64,000 nucleotides of DNA from Fodinibius roseus (lineage in GTDB: Bacteria; Bacteroidota; Rhodothermia; Balneolales; Balneolaceae). Below are positions 10,401 to 21,100 of the stretch, piece by piece. Numbering within the stretch: the first letter of the stretch is position 1; every line of letters begins with the position of its first letter. The DNA lies in NCBI RefSeq assembly GCF_900129315.1, contig NZ_FQUS01000019.1, positions 1 through 64,000 of the forward strand, in the 5' to 3' direction. The notes under the pieces are model-generated. The model saw only the letters and a list, made by a program, of their open reading frames with translations. It had not been told where the DNA came from and did no database searches. The position numbers were made by a program, and so were the translations under genes.

Positions 10401-11811
10401 GAGCCGCGCCGGCGAAATCAAGATTGTCGATGAAGAGGGCAAGGTGCTCACGACCTACAATATCCCTTACGGCTCAGAACTGCTGGTCGAAGAGGGAGAT
10501 GAAATCCCGAAAGGAGTTCCGATTTGTAGCTGGGATCCTTATAACGCCAATATCTACGCTGAAATTGACGGGAAGGTCGAGTACAAGGATATCCTCGAAG
10601 ATATCACCTTTTCGGAGGAAACGGATGCCCAGACGGGTCACCGTGAGAAAGTGGTTGTTGATTCCAAAGACCGGTCACTGGTCCCGACCTTGCTGGTCAA
10701 GGGCAGTGACGACCGTATCCGTGAGAAGACGCTGCCTGTCGATACGCATATCGTGGTCGACGATGGAGAAGAGGTGTCAGCGGGACAGGTACTGGCCAAG
10801 ATTCCGCGTTCAACGGGACAATCGAAAGATATTACGGCTGGTCTGCCGCGTGTTACGGAGCTTTTCGAGGCTCGGTCGCCGAGCGATCCCGCTGCCGTGT
10901 CTGAGATTGACGGTGTGGTTCGCATGGGCGGACGGAAACGCGGTAAGCAGGAAGTGATAGTCGAAAGTAAAGACGGCAAGACGGAGAAGACCTACCTGAT
11001 CTCCCTGTCGAAGCATATCCTTGTGCAGGAGAACGATTATGTGGAAGCGGGACAGCAGCTGTCGGACGGAACCATTCCGGCTGAGGAAATTCTCAACATC
11101 CTCGGTCCCTATGCCGTACAGTCCTACCTCGTGAATGAAATTCAGGAGGTCTACCGCCTGCAGGGTGTTCAGATCAATGACAAGCATATTGAGACGATCG
11201 TCCGCACGATGATGCAGAAGGTAGAAGTTACCGATTCCGGGGACACCATGTTCCTTGAAGGAGATAAGGTGGACCGGTTCGAGCTCAACAACAAGAATGA
11301 TGAGCTAATCGGTAAATATGTGGTTACCGACACGGGTGGAAGTGACCTGAAACAGGGAACCATTCTCGACCGCCGCGAGGTTCGGGAGCTCAATAACGAA
11401 CTGATTAAAGCGGGCGAAGAAGAGATCGAAACACGTGAGGCGGAACCGGCGATTTCGAAGCCGATCCTGCTGGGTATTACCCGCGCGGCCCTGTCAACCG
11501 AAAGCTGGCTGTCGGCCGCATCCTTCCAGGAGACTACCAAGGTCCTGACACAAGCATCCATTGAGGCCAAGAAAGATGAACTGCTTGGTTTGAAAGAGAA
11601 TGTGATTGTCGGACACAAGGTGCCTGCCGGTACGGGACTGCGCAAATACGATGATCTTATCGTCGGTAAGAAAACCGAGCTGGATGAAGATGAGCAGGAG
11701 GTGGCTAAAGTCTTCGAACAGCTCAGCGGGGCGGGCGAACCTGAAGCTGAAGATGGCGAAGAGCCCCAGACGGCTGCTGAAACGGCCGATACCGAAGAAG
11801 ATGAGGAGTAG
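7456..11811 (+). CDS. rpoC: DNA-directed RNA polymerase subunit beta-prime
   Basis: A 1451-residue RpoC. The N-terminal zinc finger reads [20 protein letters not shown], the catalytic magnesium loop NADFDGD is at residues 471-477, and the second zinc site includes [16 protein letters not shown]. The start is TTG at 7456 with GGAGG seven bases upstream (7444-7448). The chain ends with an acidic tail of about 25 residues rich in E, D and A, beyond the conserved beta-prime core. It is the last gene of the operon, and a strong intrinsic terminator follows. Confidence 0.97.
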   Translation: MPTTNTLTVSKDFNRIGISLASPETILSRSHGEVLTPETINYRTFKPEMDGLFCEKIFGPVKDYECHCGKYKRIRYKGIICDRCGVEVTRKAVRRERMGHISLTVPVVHIWYFKSLPNKLAYLLGYSSKNLEKIVYYETYVVMNPGVARDLGYKKGDLISEEEYYDIQEQLPEDQWEMDDEDPDKFRAKEGADAIEELLTTQDLDELAYRLRYEARNETSQMRKKKKLKRLQVIESFRAANQHTENRPEWMVQSVIPVIPPELRPLVPLEGGRFATSDLNDLYRRVIIRNNRLKRLIDIKAPDVILRNEKRMLQEAVDSLYDNSRKSNAVRNNNRPLKSLSDMLKGKSGRFRQNLLGKRVDYSGRSVIVVGPELKLHECGLPKEMAVELYKPFIIRRLIERGYVKTVKSAKKVVDRRDPVVWEVLENVIDGHPILLNRAPTLHRLGIQAYQPVLIEEKAVRLHPLSCTAFNADFDGDQMAVHVPLSHDAILEASVLMLGSHNILSPASGGPIAVPSQDMVLGIYYMTKMANDQKGEGKTFANTDEVLIAYDRDRLDMHAKINIRIPRTNEDGEEGYEIIKSTTGRVIFNRILPEEMGYINRTLGKKELRSLIGDIHYKVGTARTAEFLDEMKKLGFEQATTGGLSFSLEDIVIPDEKQKLIDNTQDEVAEITDRYEMGFITDNERYNQVIDKWTSTTNRVSESLFNALTADREGFNPVFMMADSGARGSKEQIRQLGGMRGLMAKPQKSSMQEGNEVIENPILSSFKEGLTVLEYFISTHGARKGLADTALKTADAGYLTRRLVDVSQDIIINEKDCGTLRGIKMKALKDNEDVIESLEDRILGRVSLHDIYDPLTDELICEANDMIDEGVAQSIAETSIEEVEIRSVLTCETERGVCSKCYGRDLSRGTMVQVGEAVGVIAAQSIGEPGTQLTLRTFHVGGTASRMESESQHKAKFEGKVEFENIRVVEYDDGEEIHDIVLSRAGEIKIVDEEGKVLTTYNIPYGSELLVEEGDEIPKGVPICSWDPYNANIYAEIDGKVEYKDILEDITFSEETDAQTGHREKVVVDSKDRSLVPTLLVKGSDDRIREKTLPVDTHIVVDDGEEVSAGQVLAKIPRSTGQSKDITAGLPRVTELFEARSPSDPAAVSEIDGVVRMGGRKRGKQEVIVESKDGKTEKTYLISLSKHILVQENDYVEAGQQLSDGTIPAEEILNILGPYAVQSYLVNEIQEVYRLQGVQINDKHIETIVRTMMQKVEVTDSGDTMFLEGDKVDRFELNNKNDELIGKYVVTDTGGSDLKQGTILDRREVRELNNELIKAGEEEIETREAEPAISKPILLGITRAALSTESWLSAASFQETTKVLTQASIEAKKDELLGLKENVIVGHKVPAGTGLRKYDDLIVGKKTELDEDEQEVAKVFEQLSGAGEPEAEDGEEPQTAAETADTEEDEE

Positions 11812-11850
11812 CATCCTTCGTTAAGTATATCTACCTATAAGTCCAAATTA

Positions 11851-11885
11851 AAAGCGTCCGGCTCAGCAGCCGGACGCTTTTTTAT
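11851..11885 (+). terminator. Intrinsic terminator after rpoC
   Basis: AAAGCGTCCGGCT (11851-11863) and AGCCGGACGCTTT (11868-11880) form a perfect 13-bp stem with loop CAGC, and the T-run continues to 11883. It starts 40 bases after the rpoC stop and ends the long tuf-rpoC transcription block. Confidence 0.95.
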
Positions 11886-12332
11886 TATAAAGCATGCTTG
11901 CCGGCGGGGGTAAGTACCTGCACTTCTCACCATACCGGTCTCATGTGAGCTTTAAACAATAAGGACTGTTACCCAATTTTCGAACAACAATTCCTGCTCG
12001 GGATAGTGTATGCCGCTTGATAACTCTTCTGGTACTTGCCGTAGACCGGGATTCGAGCTCATCGGAAGGCAGGGCCGCTTCGTACTGCAAAACGCTTCTG
12101 GCGTAGAGGATAAAAAGTCAGAATCATAGTATCGATGGTCAACAGAATTGAAAATGTGCGTCATCGATGCTTCAAACATCGATGACCGATAAAAGCGGAA
12201 AAGTTTCCCCAAACAGAAAGGATTTTTTTGGGAAAAGCGAAAAAAATATTTATATCGTTGAGGATGGTGCAAAGTTATAAAGTAGCGCCGGATGTCTGAA
12301 GAGATCCTATTCTTTAATTTCCTGGAATCATT
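11886..12332. other. Gene-free interval between rpoC terminator and sugar porter
   Basis: About 450 bases without a convincing gene. The one notable structure is a perfect 10-bp inverted repeat, GTCATCGATG (12160-12169) and CATCGATGAC (12177-12186), with a 7-base spacer, about 150 bases upstream of the sugar porter. It could be an operator or an RNA hairpin in a leader. The rest is A/T-rich just before the next gene. I could not identify a promoter with confidence. Confidence 0.5.
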
Positions 12333-13703
12333 ATGCTAAAAACAAGATCTATTTTACTCTCAGCTATTGTCGCCTCACTGGCAGGCTTCTTGTTCGGCTT
12401 CGATACCATTGTCATCTCCGGGGCGGACCGTCCCATTCAGGAGATCTGGGAAACCAGCGACCTGTTTCACGGCACGTTTATCATGTCAATGGCGCTCTGG
12501 GGCACGGTCATCGGGGCCCTGTTCGGGGGCATACCCTGCGACCGGTTCGGCCGTAAAAAGACGCTTTTTGGCATTGGCGTGCTATATTTGCTTTCCGCGC
12601 TGGGGTCAGCCTTTGCCCCGGATCCCTATATTTTCTCCTTTTCCCGTTTTATCGGGGGATTGGGCGTCGGGGCCTCTTCCGTCGCCGCTCCCATTTATAT
12701 ATCGGAAATTACCCCGGCTACCGACCGGGGACGACTGGTAGCTTCCTACCAATTTAATATTGTGCTTGGGATTCTGGTCGCTTATGTGTCCAACTATGTG
12801 ATTGGGATCTATTTTGATCAATATGCCTGGCGATGGATGCTGGGAGTTGAGGCCATTCCGGCTGCCATTTACGCCTTCTTTGTTCTGGGCGTCCCCGAGA
12901 GTCCGCGATGGCTGGCCCTGAAGAAAAAGGATGACGAGGGGGCAAAGAAGTTGTTAAAGCAGCTTAATCCCAAGGCTAACGTGATGGAGATGCTTGAGAC
13001 GATTAAGGGTTCCGTTGGGAAATCGACCGATCCTAACTTTTTCTCCCGTAAATATCGTTTTCCCATTTTGCTGGCCTTTCTGATTGCTTTTTTCAATCAG
13101 CTTTCCGGTATTAACTTTGTGCTCTACTATGCCCCCCGGATCTTTGAACAGGCCGGCATTGCCGCCACGGAAGTATTGGGAGCCTCCATCCCGCTGGGAA
13201 TTGTGAATCTTCTTTTTACGCTCCTGGGGATGTACCTGATCGACCGGGTGGGACGCAAGCGATTGATGTACTATGGATCGTTCGGCTATATTTTTTCCCT
13301 GTTGGGCGTTGCCTGGGGCTTTTTTACCGGAGCTGAAGGATCGCTTGTCGTGGCCTTTATCAGTGCATTTATTGCCGCTCACGCGGTGGGACAGGGGGCC
13401 GTGATTTGGGTGTTTATCTCCGAAATATTTCCCAATAAAGTGCGGGATTACGGCATGTCGCTGGGGTCGGGTACGCACTGGGTGTTTGCCGCGCTGATCA
13501 CGCTTGCAACCCCCACCGTTTTAAGTACGTTTTCCGGAGGATCGATTTTTGCATTCTTTGCGGGGATGATGGTTCTGCAGCTGCTTTTTGTATGGCTGGT
13601 TATGCCGGAGACCAAAAACCGGACACTGGAGGAGCTGGAGGATATATTGCTTCCGGAAGATGCGGAGTTTGACCTTGATGAGGAGGCAACTTCCGAAGTA
13701 TAG
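12333..13703 (+). CDS. MFS sugar porter family transporter
   Basis: A 456-residue, 12-span major facilitator of the sugar porter (XylE/GLUT) group. Signatures visible in order: GFLFGFDTIVISGA in span 1, DRFGRKK after span 2, PESPRWLALKKK after span 6, QLSGINFVLYYAP in span 7, DRVGRKRL after span 8, and PETKNRTLEELE after span 12. Such proteins move monosaccharides across the inner membrane, usually with protons. The 28-base gap to a PfkB-type fructokinase downstream suggests an operon that imports and phosphorylates a hexose, possibly fructose. The exact substrate cannot be read from sequence. Confidence 0.92.
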   Translation: MLKTRSILLSAIVASLAGFLFGFDTIVISGADRPIQEIWETSDLFHGTFIMSMALWGTVIGALFGGIPCDRFGRKKTLFGIGVLYLLSALGSAFAPDPYIFSFSRFIGGLGVGASSVAAPIYISEITPATDRGRLVASYQFNIVLGILVAYVSNYVIGIYFDQYAWRWMLGVEAIPAAIYAFFVLGVPESPRWLALKKKDDEGAKKLLKQLNPKANVMEMLETIKGSVGKSTDPNFFSRKYRFPILLAFLIAFFNQLSGINFVLYYAPRIFEQAGIAATEVLGASIPLGIVNLLFTLLGMYLIDRVGRKRLMYYGSFGYIFSLLGVAWGFFTGAEGSLVVAFISAFIAAHAVGQGAVIWVFISEIFPNKVRDYGMSLGSGTHWVFAALITLATPTVLSTFSGGSIFAFFAGMMVLQLLFVWLVMPETKNRTLEELEDILLPEDAEFDLDEEATSEV

Positions 13704-13731
13704 CAAGCGTTAAGCAGTTAATTTTTTCCTT

Positions 13732-14634
13732 ATGGCAAGTACGACTAAAAGAAATGTGTTGTGTGTTGGAGAGGTTCTCTGGGATTCGCTGCCCGGCGGC
13801 TTATTTCTCGGGGGAGCCCCGCTGAATGTCTGCTACCACCTGAACCAGCTGGGTATCCCGGCTGATATGTGCAGCAGAGTGGGGGACGACCGGCTGGGAA
13901 AAGAAGCATTGCGGCGAATACAACACAGCGATATATCAACAGCGTATATTCAAACAGACAGCAAGGCAGAGACGGGGTTTGTAAAGGTTGAAATCGGGGA
14001 GAGGGGGGATCCGGCGTATGAGATCATTGAGCCTGCTGCATGGGACTTTATTGAAGAGCGTCCGGCACTGGCTGATATAGCCCGGGAAAGCTGGGCCCTG
14101 GTCTTTGGCTCTCTGGCACAGCGCCACCGCGAAAGCCGATCGGCAATTCGGAAGTTGTGGGGTTTTGACCTGAAAAAAATTCTGGATATTAATTTGAGAC
14201 CTCCCCATATCGACAGTCAGGTAATCCGGGATTCCCTGAAGGTAGCTGACATCATAAAATTAAATGAAGATGAATTATTCCGCCTCATTGAATGGTATTC
14301 GTTAAACGGCGATAGCCGCCGGGCCGTAGAAGAGCTGGCGGCTGATTTTCAATGCTCGCTGATTTGTGTTACGGCGGGGACAAAAGGAGCGGTCATGTAT
14401 CAGAACGGCTCCTGGTATAGCCACGAAGGGTATCCTGCCAACGTCAAAGACAGCGTGGGCGCGGGGGATGCTTTTCTTGCGGCCCTGGTGTGTGGTATAC
14501 AGGCCGAAAAGAAGGGGGAAGAGCTCCTCAGGTATGCCAATGCCGCGGGTTCCTTTGTAGCCCGTAAAGATGGAGCTACGCCAGAATATACTCCCGGTGA
14601 TATAGAGAGGTTAGCCCGTGGTTCCCGGGAGTAA
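13732..14634 (+). CDS. PfkB-family carbohydrate kinase, fructokinase-like
   Basis: A 300-residue ribokinase-fold kinase. The N-terminal substrate region has GEVLWDSLPGGLFLGGAPLN, close to fructokinases (GGAPxN motif), and the C-terminal PfkB signature DSVGAGDAFLAAL holds the catalytic aspartate (about residue 246). It would phosphorylate a sugar, most likely fructose, with ATP in the cytoplasm. It lies 28 bases behind the sugar porter in the same orientation and probably shares its transcript. Fructokinase is the best reading; another PfkB sugar kinase is possible. It converges with the YtxH gene with only 19 bases between them. Confidence 0.87.
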   Translation: MASTTKRNVLCVGEVLWDSLPGGLFLGGAPLNVCYHLNQLGIPADMCSRVGDDRLGKEALRRIQHSDISTAYIQTDSKAETGFVKVEIGERGDPAYEIIEPAAWDFIEERPALADIARESWALVFGSLAQRHRESRSAIRKLWGFDLKKILDINLRPPHIDSQVIRDSLKVADIIKLNEDELFRLIEWYSLNGDSRRAVEELAADFQCSLICVTAGTKGAVMYQNGSWYSHEGYPANVKDSVGAGDAFLAALVCGIQAEKKGEELLRYANAAGSFVARKDGATPEYTPGDIERLARGSRE

Positions 14635-14653
14635 AAAAACGAGGTATTACGTC

Positions 14654-14965
14654 CTATTCGGTCACGTCTTCTTTGGCTTTTTCAATAGAACCCAGCAGGT
14701 CTTCTGCTTCGTTGATCAGATCTTCCGCTCGTTTACGGGCATCTTCCACAACCAAATCTCCTTTGCGTTTCGCTTCAGACATCGATGCTTTCTCGTCGGA
14801 GAGTTGCTCAATAAGATGCGATAGTTCATCGATATAGGTACTGAGACGATACGAAATGATATCCCGGGTGTTGCTCCCTTTGTCGGGGGCGTAAAGCAGA
14901 GCAATTACGGAACCAACAAGTGCGCCTGACAATAGTCCGAGGGTAAAGTTTTTTGACTTACTCAT
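14654..14965 (-). CDS. YtxH domain-containing protein
   Basis: A 103-residue protein with one N-terminal hydrophobic span (about residues 7-26; LGLLSGALVGSVIALLYAP) carrying the glycine-rich YtxH pattern, followed by an APDKGSNTR turn and a charged alpha-helical, probably coiled-coil, tail (about 45-100). YtxH proteins are small membrane-anchored proteins linked to stress in Firmicutes; their activity is unknown. It lies 117 bases downstream of the RND pump genes on the same strand and may be the last gene of that transcript. Confidence 0.85.
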   Translation of the reverse strand: MSKSKNFTLGLLSGALVGSVIALLYAPDKGSNTRDIISYRLSTYIDELSHLIEQLSDEKASMSEAKRKGDLVVEDARKRAEDLINEAEDLLGSIEKAKEDVTE

Positions 14966-15082
14966 AAATATGTTTTCCTTTTATGCGGTAACGAATTCAA
15001 ATAAATATGTCACTTTAGTAACGTTTGTCCTTGTACTGTAATATGCAATTTACTGAACTTATTTAAAAACGTCTTAGCCCGA

Positions 15083-18000
15083 TTATTTCATATGACTTTT
15101 GATAGCGTCCCGGCGTTTTTTGTTTATTCCCATGATAAATACGGGGACCACATACAGCGTAAGAATAGACCCGAAAAAGAGTCCCCCTATAACTGCCCGC
15201 GCGAGAGGCGCCCACATTTCAGATCCTGCGCCAATACCTATCGAAAGTGGAATCATCGAGCAGATGGTCGTGAGTGCTGTCAGCAGGATAGGGCGAAGTC
15301 TTCGTTTGCAGGCTTCAATGGCATTGTTGAACAGGGAGTCCGCCTGCTCGTGGTATTCCGTATAAAGATGGATGTAATCGACGAGCACAATGCCGTTATT
15401 TACGATGATACCGACCAGCATAAACATGCCGATAAAAGCGGTGGCACTCAGAGAGGTGTCCAGGAGCCATAGTCCGAGAAGAGCCCCGAAAAAGGCCAGA
15501 GGAATACTGAACCATATGACAAAAGGATCCCGGAAATTTTCAAATAGCGATGCCATAATCATATAGGTCAATAAAACGGCAAACAGCAGTGACCAAATAA
15601 ATTCATTGGTTCCTTCATCCGCATCCTGTGTAGAGCCCGTAAATTCATATCGATATCCCTCGGGCAACACGACTTCCTCCCGTATGATATTCGTAAGTTT
15701 TTCCCGGAACTCATTAGGATTGCCCGCCACCTGGATATTTACATCCAGGATGGTCTGCCGGTCTCTGCGCGAAATTTGATCGACTCCCTCCACGCTTTCG
15801 AACCGTCCCAGTGCCGCTGCCGGAATACGCTGACTGTCGGCCTGTACCAGTTCGAGGTCGAAAAGCTGTTCCCGATTGGTCAACGTAGATTTTGAGGCGC
15901 GCACTTCAATAGGCACTTCACGTCCCTGCTGCCGGAGGTATCCCACGCGCGTGCCCTGGACCTGGGTTTTGAGCGAATTTGCTACTTCGTCCAGGGAACG
16001 CCCCATCCGGCTGATACGCTGCCGGTCCACATAAAAGTGTAACTCGGGCGTGGGATCGGTGCGACCGTTATCAACGGAAATGACATTGGAATCGGCCAGT
16101 ACCACCCTCTCGATTTTATCGGAAATCGCTTGCAGCACTTCTATTTCGGGACCAACGAGACTGAGGTCAATACCGCTGCCAAAACCGCCGAAGCCTCCCC
16201 CGGCGCCCCGAATAGTGACGTCCACCCCGGGGGCCTCAAGCTGCTGGCGAAGTCCGACTGAAAATCGGTTGGTACTTACCTCGCGCTCTTCTGCGTCCAC
16301 CAGGGTTACGGTAATCTGCCCGGTATTGGTTTGGGTCCTGAATCCGCGCTGACCAATTTGAGTGACGACGGACTCCACCTCTTCTTTCTCCCGGACCTGG
16401 TTGCTGAAATCACGCAACACCCGGGCGGTCCGGACCAGCTTGGTGCCGGAAGGAAGATCTACACTGATGGATACGCTTCCGGTATCCGATTGTGGTAAAA
16501 ATTCAAACTGCAGGCTGTTGTACAGCAGGTAGGAGCCCCCCAGAATCATCCCGACAAAGAGAAGGACCATCCACTTTCGAAACATGACCCACCGCAGGGA
16601 GTCGGCATACCACTGTTCAAGTTTCTTTAGGCTGTCGGTTGCACCGCTTGTTTTTTGAAAATGTGTACTATCCAAAAAAAGCAGAGAAAGTACCGGCACC
16701 AGGATGATGGAGGAGAGGAAAGAGATGGCAATAGAGATACTGATGGTAAGGGCAAATTCTGAAAAAAATTGCGCCTGCATACCTGAAAGACCGATAATAG
16801 GTACGAAAACACCCAGTGTGGTGAGCGTTGCTCCGAGGAGCGCACCGACCACTTCATTGGTTCCTTCGAGAGCGGCCTGCATGTTGTCGATGTTCTCTTC
16901 GAGTTTGCGCGCAATGCTTTCCGAGACCACAATGGCGTTGTCAACCAGAAGGCCGATGGCCAGGGCCAGGGCCGTAATTGTCAGGATATTGAGCGTCAGT
17001 CCCGCAGCATGCATCGCCGCAAAGCTGGCGGTTACGGAGACGGGGATCGTAGCCGCGACCACCAGGGCGATCCGCCAGCCGCCCATAAAGATCAGCAGAA
17101 TGATAATAACGACCACCAGGGCCGCAAGAGCCGACTGGGTCAGATTCGAGATCGAATTTTCGATATTTTCCCCGTCATCGGTAAGTATCTGCAGGCTAAC
17201 CCCCGGTGGCAGGTTCGCGTTGATAGCGGATAGCCGATCCTTGACGGCGTTAACGACGTCCAGCGTATTGGCGTCCGATTTTTTTTGGACCTCAACCGAT
17301 ACGCTGTTTTTGCCGTTGATTTCAACAAGCGTGGTTACTTCGGCAAAGCTGTCTTCTACCGTTGCCACATCTTTTATGCGGATGGGAATACCTTCGTCCG
17401 TGACTTTTATAATCGTTTGCCTAATCTCCTCTACGCCCGAATACATTGATTGAGCGCGGACGCTATAGCTGTTCTGGCCGGTTCTGATATCTCCGACGGG
17501 CACCTGCAGATTGTTTGACCGCAGGGCGGCTTCGATGTCTGAGGGGATCAGCCGGTGCTGTGCCAGTGACATGGGCGCCACATTGACAAATACCTTGCGC
17601 TCAAGTCCCCCGCGCGTATCTGCCGAGGCCACTCCCTGCAGTCGTTCTATGCGGGGTTCAATAAACTCGACTCCCAGCCGTCGCAGCTCATCCAGTCCCC
17701 TGTTGTCAGCTTCCAGGCTGAGCCGCATGATGGGAAAGTTTTCCGGGTCGAACTGGAAAATGACCGGGTCGGCGGCCTCCCGGGGGAGTTCATTGCGGAT
17801 GCGAGAAATCTCTTCACGCACTTTCAGTTCCGTATTACGAATATTGATCCCGTTTTTCAGCCGGAGGATGATGAAAGCACTCCCTTTGCTTATATTGGAT
17901 TCCAGCGTTTCGATGCCTTCGATCGATGAGATCGCTCCTTCGATGGGCTCTACAACCAGTTGTTGCATGTCCCCGGGCGCTACGTTGCTATAGCCGGTGG

Positions 18001-18151
18001 AAACAGCGAGGATCGGTATGTTGAAGGAGGGATAGAGCGTAACTTTAAGGTTCGACAGAGAAAACATACCGAAGCCGATGACGACCAGCGTAACCATAAT
18101 CACGGTAATGGGCCGCTTTAAAATACCTCCTGCTACGGTAAATTTCTTCAT
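15083..18151 (-). CDS. RND efflux transporter permease (second pump subunit)
   Basis: A 1022-residue AcrB/HAE-type RND protein: one N-terminal span (RPITVIMVTLVVIGFGMFSL), two large periplasmic loops and the remaining spans. The proton-relay position in span 4 reads GLLVDNAIVVSE (near residue 404), so the second Asp of the AcrB pair is Asn, as in many RND pumps outside the Proteobacteria. The second periplasmic loop has a glycine-rich stretch (GAGGGFGGFGSG). The start overlaps the end of the upstream RND gene by four bases, so the two are translationally coupled and probably form a mixed trimer or share one adaptor. Substrate unknown. Confidence 0.92.
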   Translation of the reverse strand: MKKFTVAGGILKRPITVIMVTLVVIGFGMFSLSNLKVTLYPSFNIPILAVSTGYSNVAPGDMQQLVVEPIEGAISSIEGIETLESNISKGSAFIILRLKNGINIRNTELKVREEISRIRNELPREAADPVIFQFDPENFPIMRLSLEADNRGLDELRRLGVEFIEPRIERLQGVASADTRGGLERKVFVNVAPMSLAQHRLIPSDIEAALRSNNLQVPVGDIRTGQNSYSVRAQSMYSGVEEIRQTIIKVTDEGIPIRIKDVATVEDSFAEVTTLVEINGKNSVSVEVQKKSDANTLDVVNAVKDRLSAINANLPPGVSLQILTDDGENIENSISNLTQSALAALVVVIIILLIFMGGWRIALVVAATIPVSVTASFAAMHAAGLTLNILTITALALAIGLLVDNAIVVSESIARKLEENIDNMQAALEGTNEVVGALLGATLTTLGVFVPIIGLSGMQAQFFSEFALTISISIAISFLSSIILVPVLSLLFLDSTHFQKTSGATDSLKKLEQWYADSLRWVMFRKWMVLLFVGMILGGSYLLYNSLQFEFLPQSDTGSVSISVDLPSGTKLVRTARVLRDFSNQVREKEEVESVVTQIGQRGFRTQTNTGQITVTLVDAEEREVSTNRFSVGLRQQLEAPGVDVTIRGAGGGFGGFGSGIDLSLVGPEIEVLQAISDKIERVVLADSNVISVDNGRTDPTPELHFYVDRQRISRMGRSLDEVANSLKTQVQGTRVGYLRQQGREVPIEVRASKSTLTNREQLFDLELVQADSQRIPAAALGRFESVEGVDQISRRDRQTILDVNIQVAGNPNEFREKLTNIIREEVVLPEGYRYEFTGSTQDADEGTNEFIWSLLFAVLLTYMIMASLFENFRDPFVIWFSIPLAFFGALLGLWLLDTSLSATAFIGMFMLVGIIVNNGIVLVDYIHLYTEYHEQADSLFNNAIEACKRRLRPILLTALTTICSMIPLSIGIGAGSEMWAPLARAVIGGLFFGSILTLYVVPVFIMGINKKRRDAIKSHMK

Positions 18152-21100
18152 AGCATTTTATTGACATTGAAGTTGCTGATCGGGTCCTCCTTATGCACCG
18201 AATCGAAACCGAGATGTTCAACCATCGTGTTAATCAGCTTGTACAGGCAGGGCACCACAAAAAGCATCAGGAGCGTCGACATTGTGAGTCCCCCTATAAC
18301 AGTTCGGGCCATGGGACTCCAGGTCTCAGATCCGGAGCCCAGCTCAAGAGCCAGCGGGACCATCGACAGGATGGTCGTAACGGCCGTCATCAAAATGGGA
18401 CGGAGCCGGCGTCCGGCGCCTTCGATAATCGCTTCACTGCGTTCCACCTTCCGTGCCTGCAGAATTTTAATATAATCAATCATGACAATACCGTTGTTGA
18501 CGACAATACCCGATAACAAAATGAGTCCCACCATCGAAGTAACACTGACCGAGGTACCGGTGACCCAGAGCATGAGCAGCACGCCGGTCAGCGCCAACGG
18601 AATGGTAAGAATAATAATAAACGGCTCCACCAGGCTCTCAAACTGGGACGCCATCACCATGTAGGTGAGAATACCCGCAATGACAAAGGCGATCAGCAGA
18701 TAGTTGAAAGAAGCTTGCTGGTCTTCGGCGGAGCCGGCAATCTCGTAACGATAGCCTTCCGGCCAGCTCATCTGATCGAGCTGCTGCCGGGTATGGTCCG
18801 CGGCTTCCTTGAGGTCGATATTAGACAGGTCGGCGGTGACTTCGGTGACCCGTTCCTGGTTGATTCGCAGGATGTTGGTGGGACCGTTATAGCGCTCGAT
18901 ACGGGCCAGGTTTGACAGGGGAGTCCAGTTGCCGTCAGGGGTTTCCACCTGCAGGTTACGGAGATCTTCGGTGGCCGCTTTATCACGCTGATGCAGCTGG
19001 ACCAGCACTTCAAATTCTATGCCCTTGTCAACATAGGTGGTCGCGAGGTCCCCTTTAACGGCATTGCTAAGGGCCGTGGCTACCTGCGATGTCGTCATAC
19101 CGATCCGTGAGATGCGTTCCCGGTCCATGACCACACGCAGTTCGGGTCGTCCCTGGTCGGCCGTACTAAAGACATTTACAATATCCTTAATCTCCCGCAG
19201 CCTCTGTTTGACCGCGTCTGCCAGTTCTTGCTTTTGCTGTATTTCATACCCGTAGATCTGGACGATAAGGCCGTTTTCTCCTTCAGGACTCAGGGGATCT
19301 TGCTGTACTTCTTTAATTTCCGTACCGGCTACCTGCTCCAGTTGATCGAGAAGGGGCGCAAGAATTTCACTTTCCGACCGGCGGCGCTCGCCCTGCGGAA
19401 CCAGCTCCACCCGGACTGTGCCCTGGTATCCTCCCGGGTTTTCTGCCCCCTCAATTCCTTCTTTGTCACCGAAATCGGATACGACCAGCCGGGCTTCGGG
19501 CACATCATTGCGGATGATCTGTTCAACCCGTGAAATCGAGCGCTCCAGCTCCAACAGGCTGACTCCCGGTTCGCGCCGGACATCCAGGATGAACGAGTTG
19601 TCATCTACATTGGGAAAAAACTCTCCCCCAAGAAAGTTGAACACGGGCAACGTAACGAGAAACAGGATGACGGCCGCAATGACGACGCTGCCGCTCCGGT
19701 CCAGCAAAGTCGAAAGCCGATGTTTATACGAATGTTCCAGCCGGTCGAGGAATCGACTGACAGGGGGACCTACCCGGCTGCTGAAAAAAGTGACGATGGT
19801 GCCGGCCAGGTAGTTGAACAGCCGGATGAGCGGGTAGATGAGAGCTCCCAACAGAAGCAGGGGCGCGGCCAGGATCCGCTTGTAGACCGTCCCGCGGCTC
19901 CAGTCCAGCAGTTGCCTGAGATAGGAATCTTCTGTGTTACCGTTATCTTTATTTTCTTCCGTTCCGGGAGTCAGTAGCTGGGAACTCATCAAGGGGATAA
20001 GCGTGAGGGCCACCAGGGAAGAGATTGAAAGCGCGAAAGAGAGCGTAAGCGCCAGATCGCGAAAGAGGAAACCAGCTATGCCCGGCACAAATAAAATCGG
20101 GATAAATACCACCAGCGTAGTAAGCGTAGAGATTACTACGGGGACGGCTACTTCCTGAGCTCCCAAAATGGAAGCGTTATCCCGGTCTTGTCCCTCTTCC
20201 TTAAACCGGAAAATATTTTCCAACACTACAACGGCGTCGTCCACAACCATTCCCACGGCCAGGGTAAGTCCGGAAAGAGAGATAATGTTTAGACTTAATT
20301 CCGCCCAATCCATTACGCTGAACGTAGCGATGATCGAAACCGGGATAGAGATGGCGATGATAAGAGCCGATCGTCCGCTTCGCAGAAAGGCCAGCAGAAT
20401 GAGCACTACTAATATGACGGCCTGCAGTCCGGTCCACAACAGGTTATCGATGGACATTTCGATAAATTCCGCCCGGTTGGTCAGAATATCTATTTCAATA
20501 TCACCGGGTAGGATATCCTGCAGCTGATCGAGGCTGTTTTCTACTGCGTTTGCCGTCGTAACTACATTGGCATCACTTTGGCGGTATATGTTAAGTATGA
20601 CCCCATCGTGACCTTCAATATGAACATTGCCAATCGGCTGGGCAATACCGTCTTCTACGGTGGCTACATCTTTAAGCTGCAGGGGCTCGCCGTCGCGGAC
20701 CGCGATGATGGTATTACGAATTTGATCTACGTTTTCAAATTCGCCCATCGTTCGCAGCGAATAGATCGTTCGTCCCTCTATCAGTTCGCCCGCCGGTACC
20801 TGGATGTTCTCCTGTTGCAGCTTGTCACCGATAGTAGCGATGCTCAGGTTATAACTTCGCATCTGTTCATTGCTGATGTCGATATTGATCTGGCGTTCGT
20901 ACCCACCGGACGTTTCGGCCGAAGCCACGCCGGGTATGCGCTCCAGCTGTTGTTCGAGATCCTGTTTGGCAATGGTGCGCAGTTCACGCGAACTCCGGGT
21001 ATTGGAGGTGAGGGTAAGGACAATAACCGGTTCCTGGTTGGGATCATACGAAAAGACGATCGGCTGTTCGGCGTCGTCGGGAATCGTGCGCCGTACGAAA

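Noticed and set aside
11952-12272. 106-codon minus-strand frame after rpoC
   Set aside because: Composition is not protein-like, there is no ribosome-binding site or motif, and it overlaps a palindromic hairpin.
16704-17453. 250-codon plus-strand frame opposite RND-2
   Set aside because: Shadow of the RND coding sequence; no start signal and no motif.
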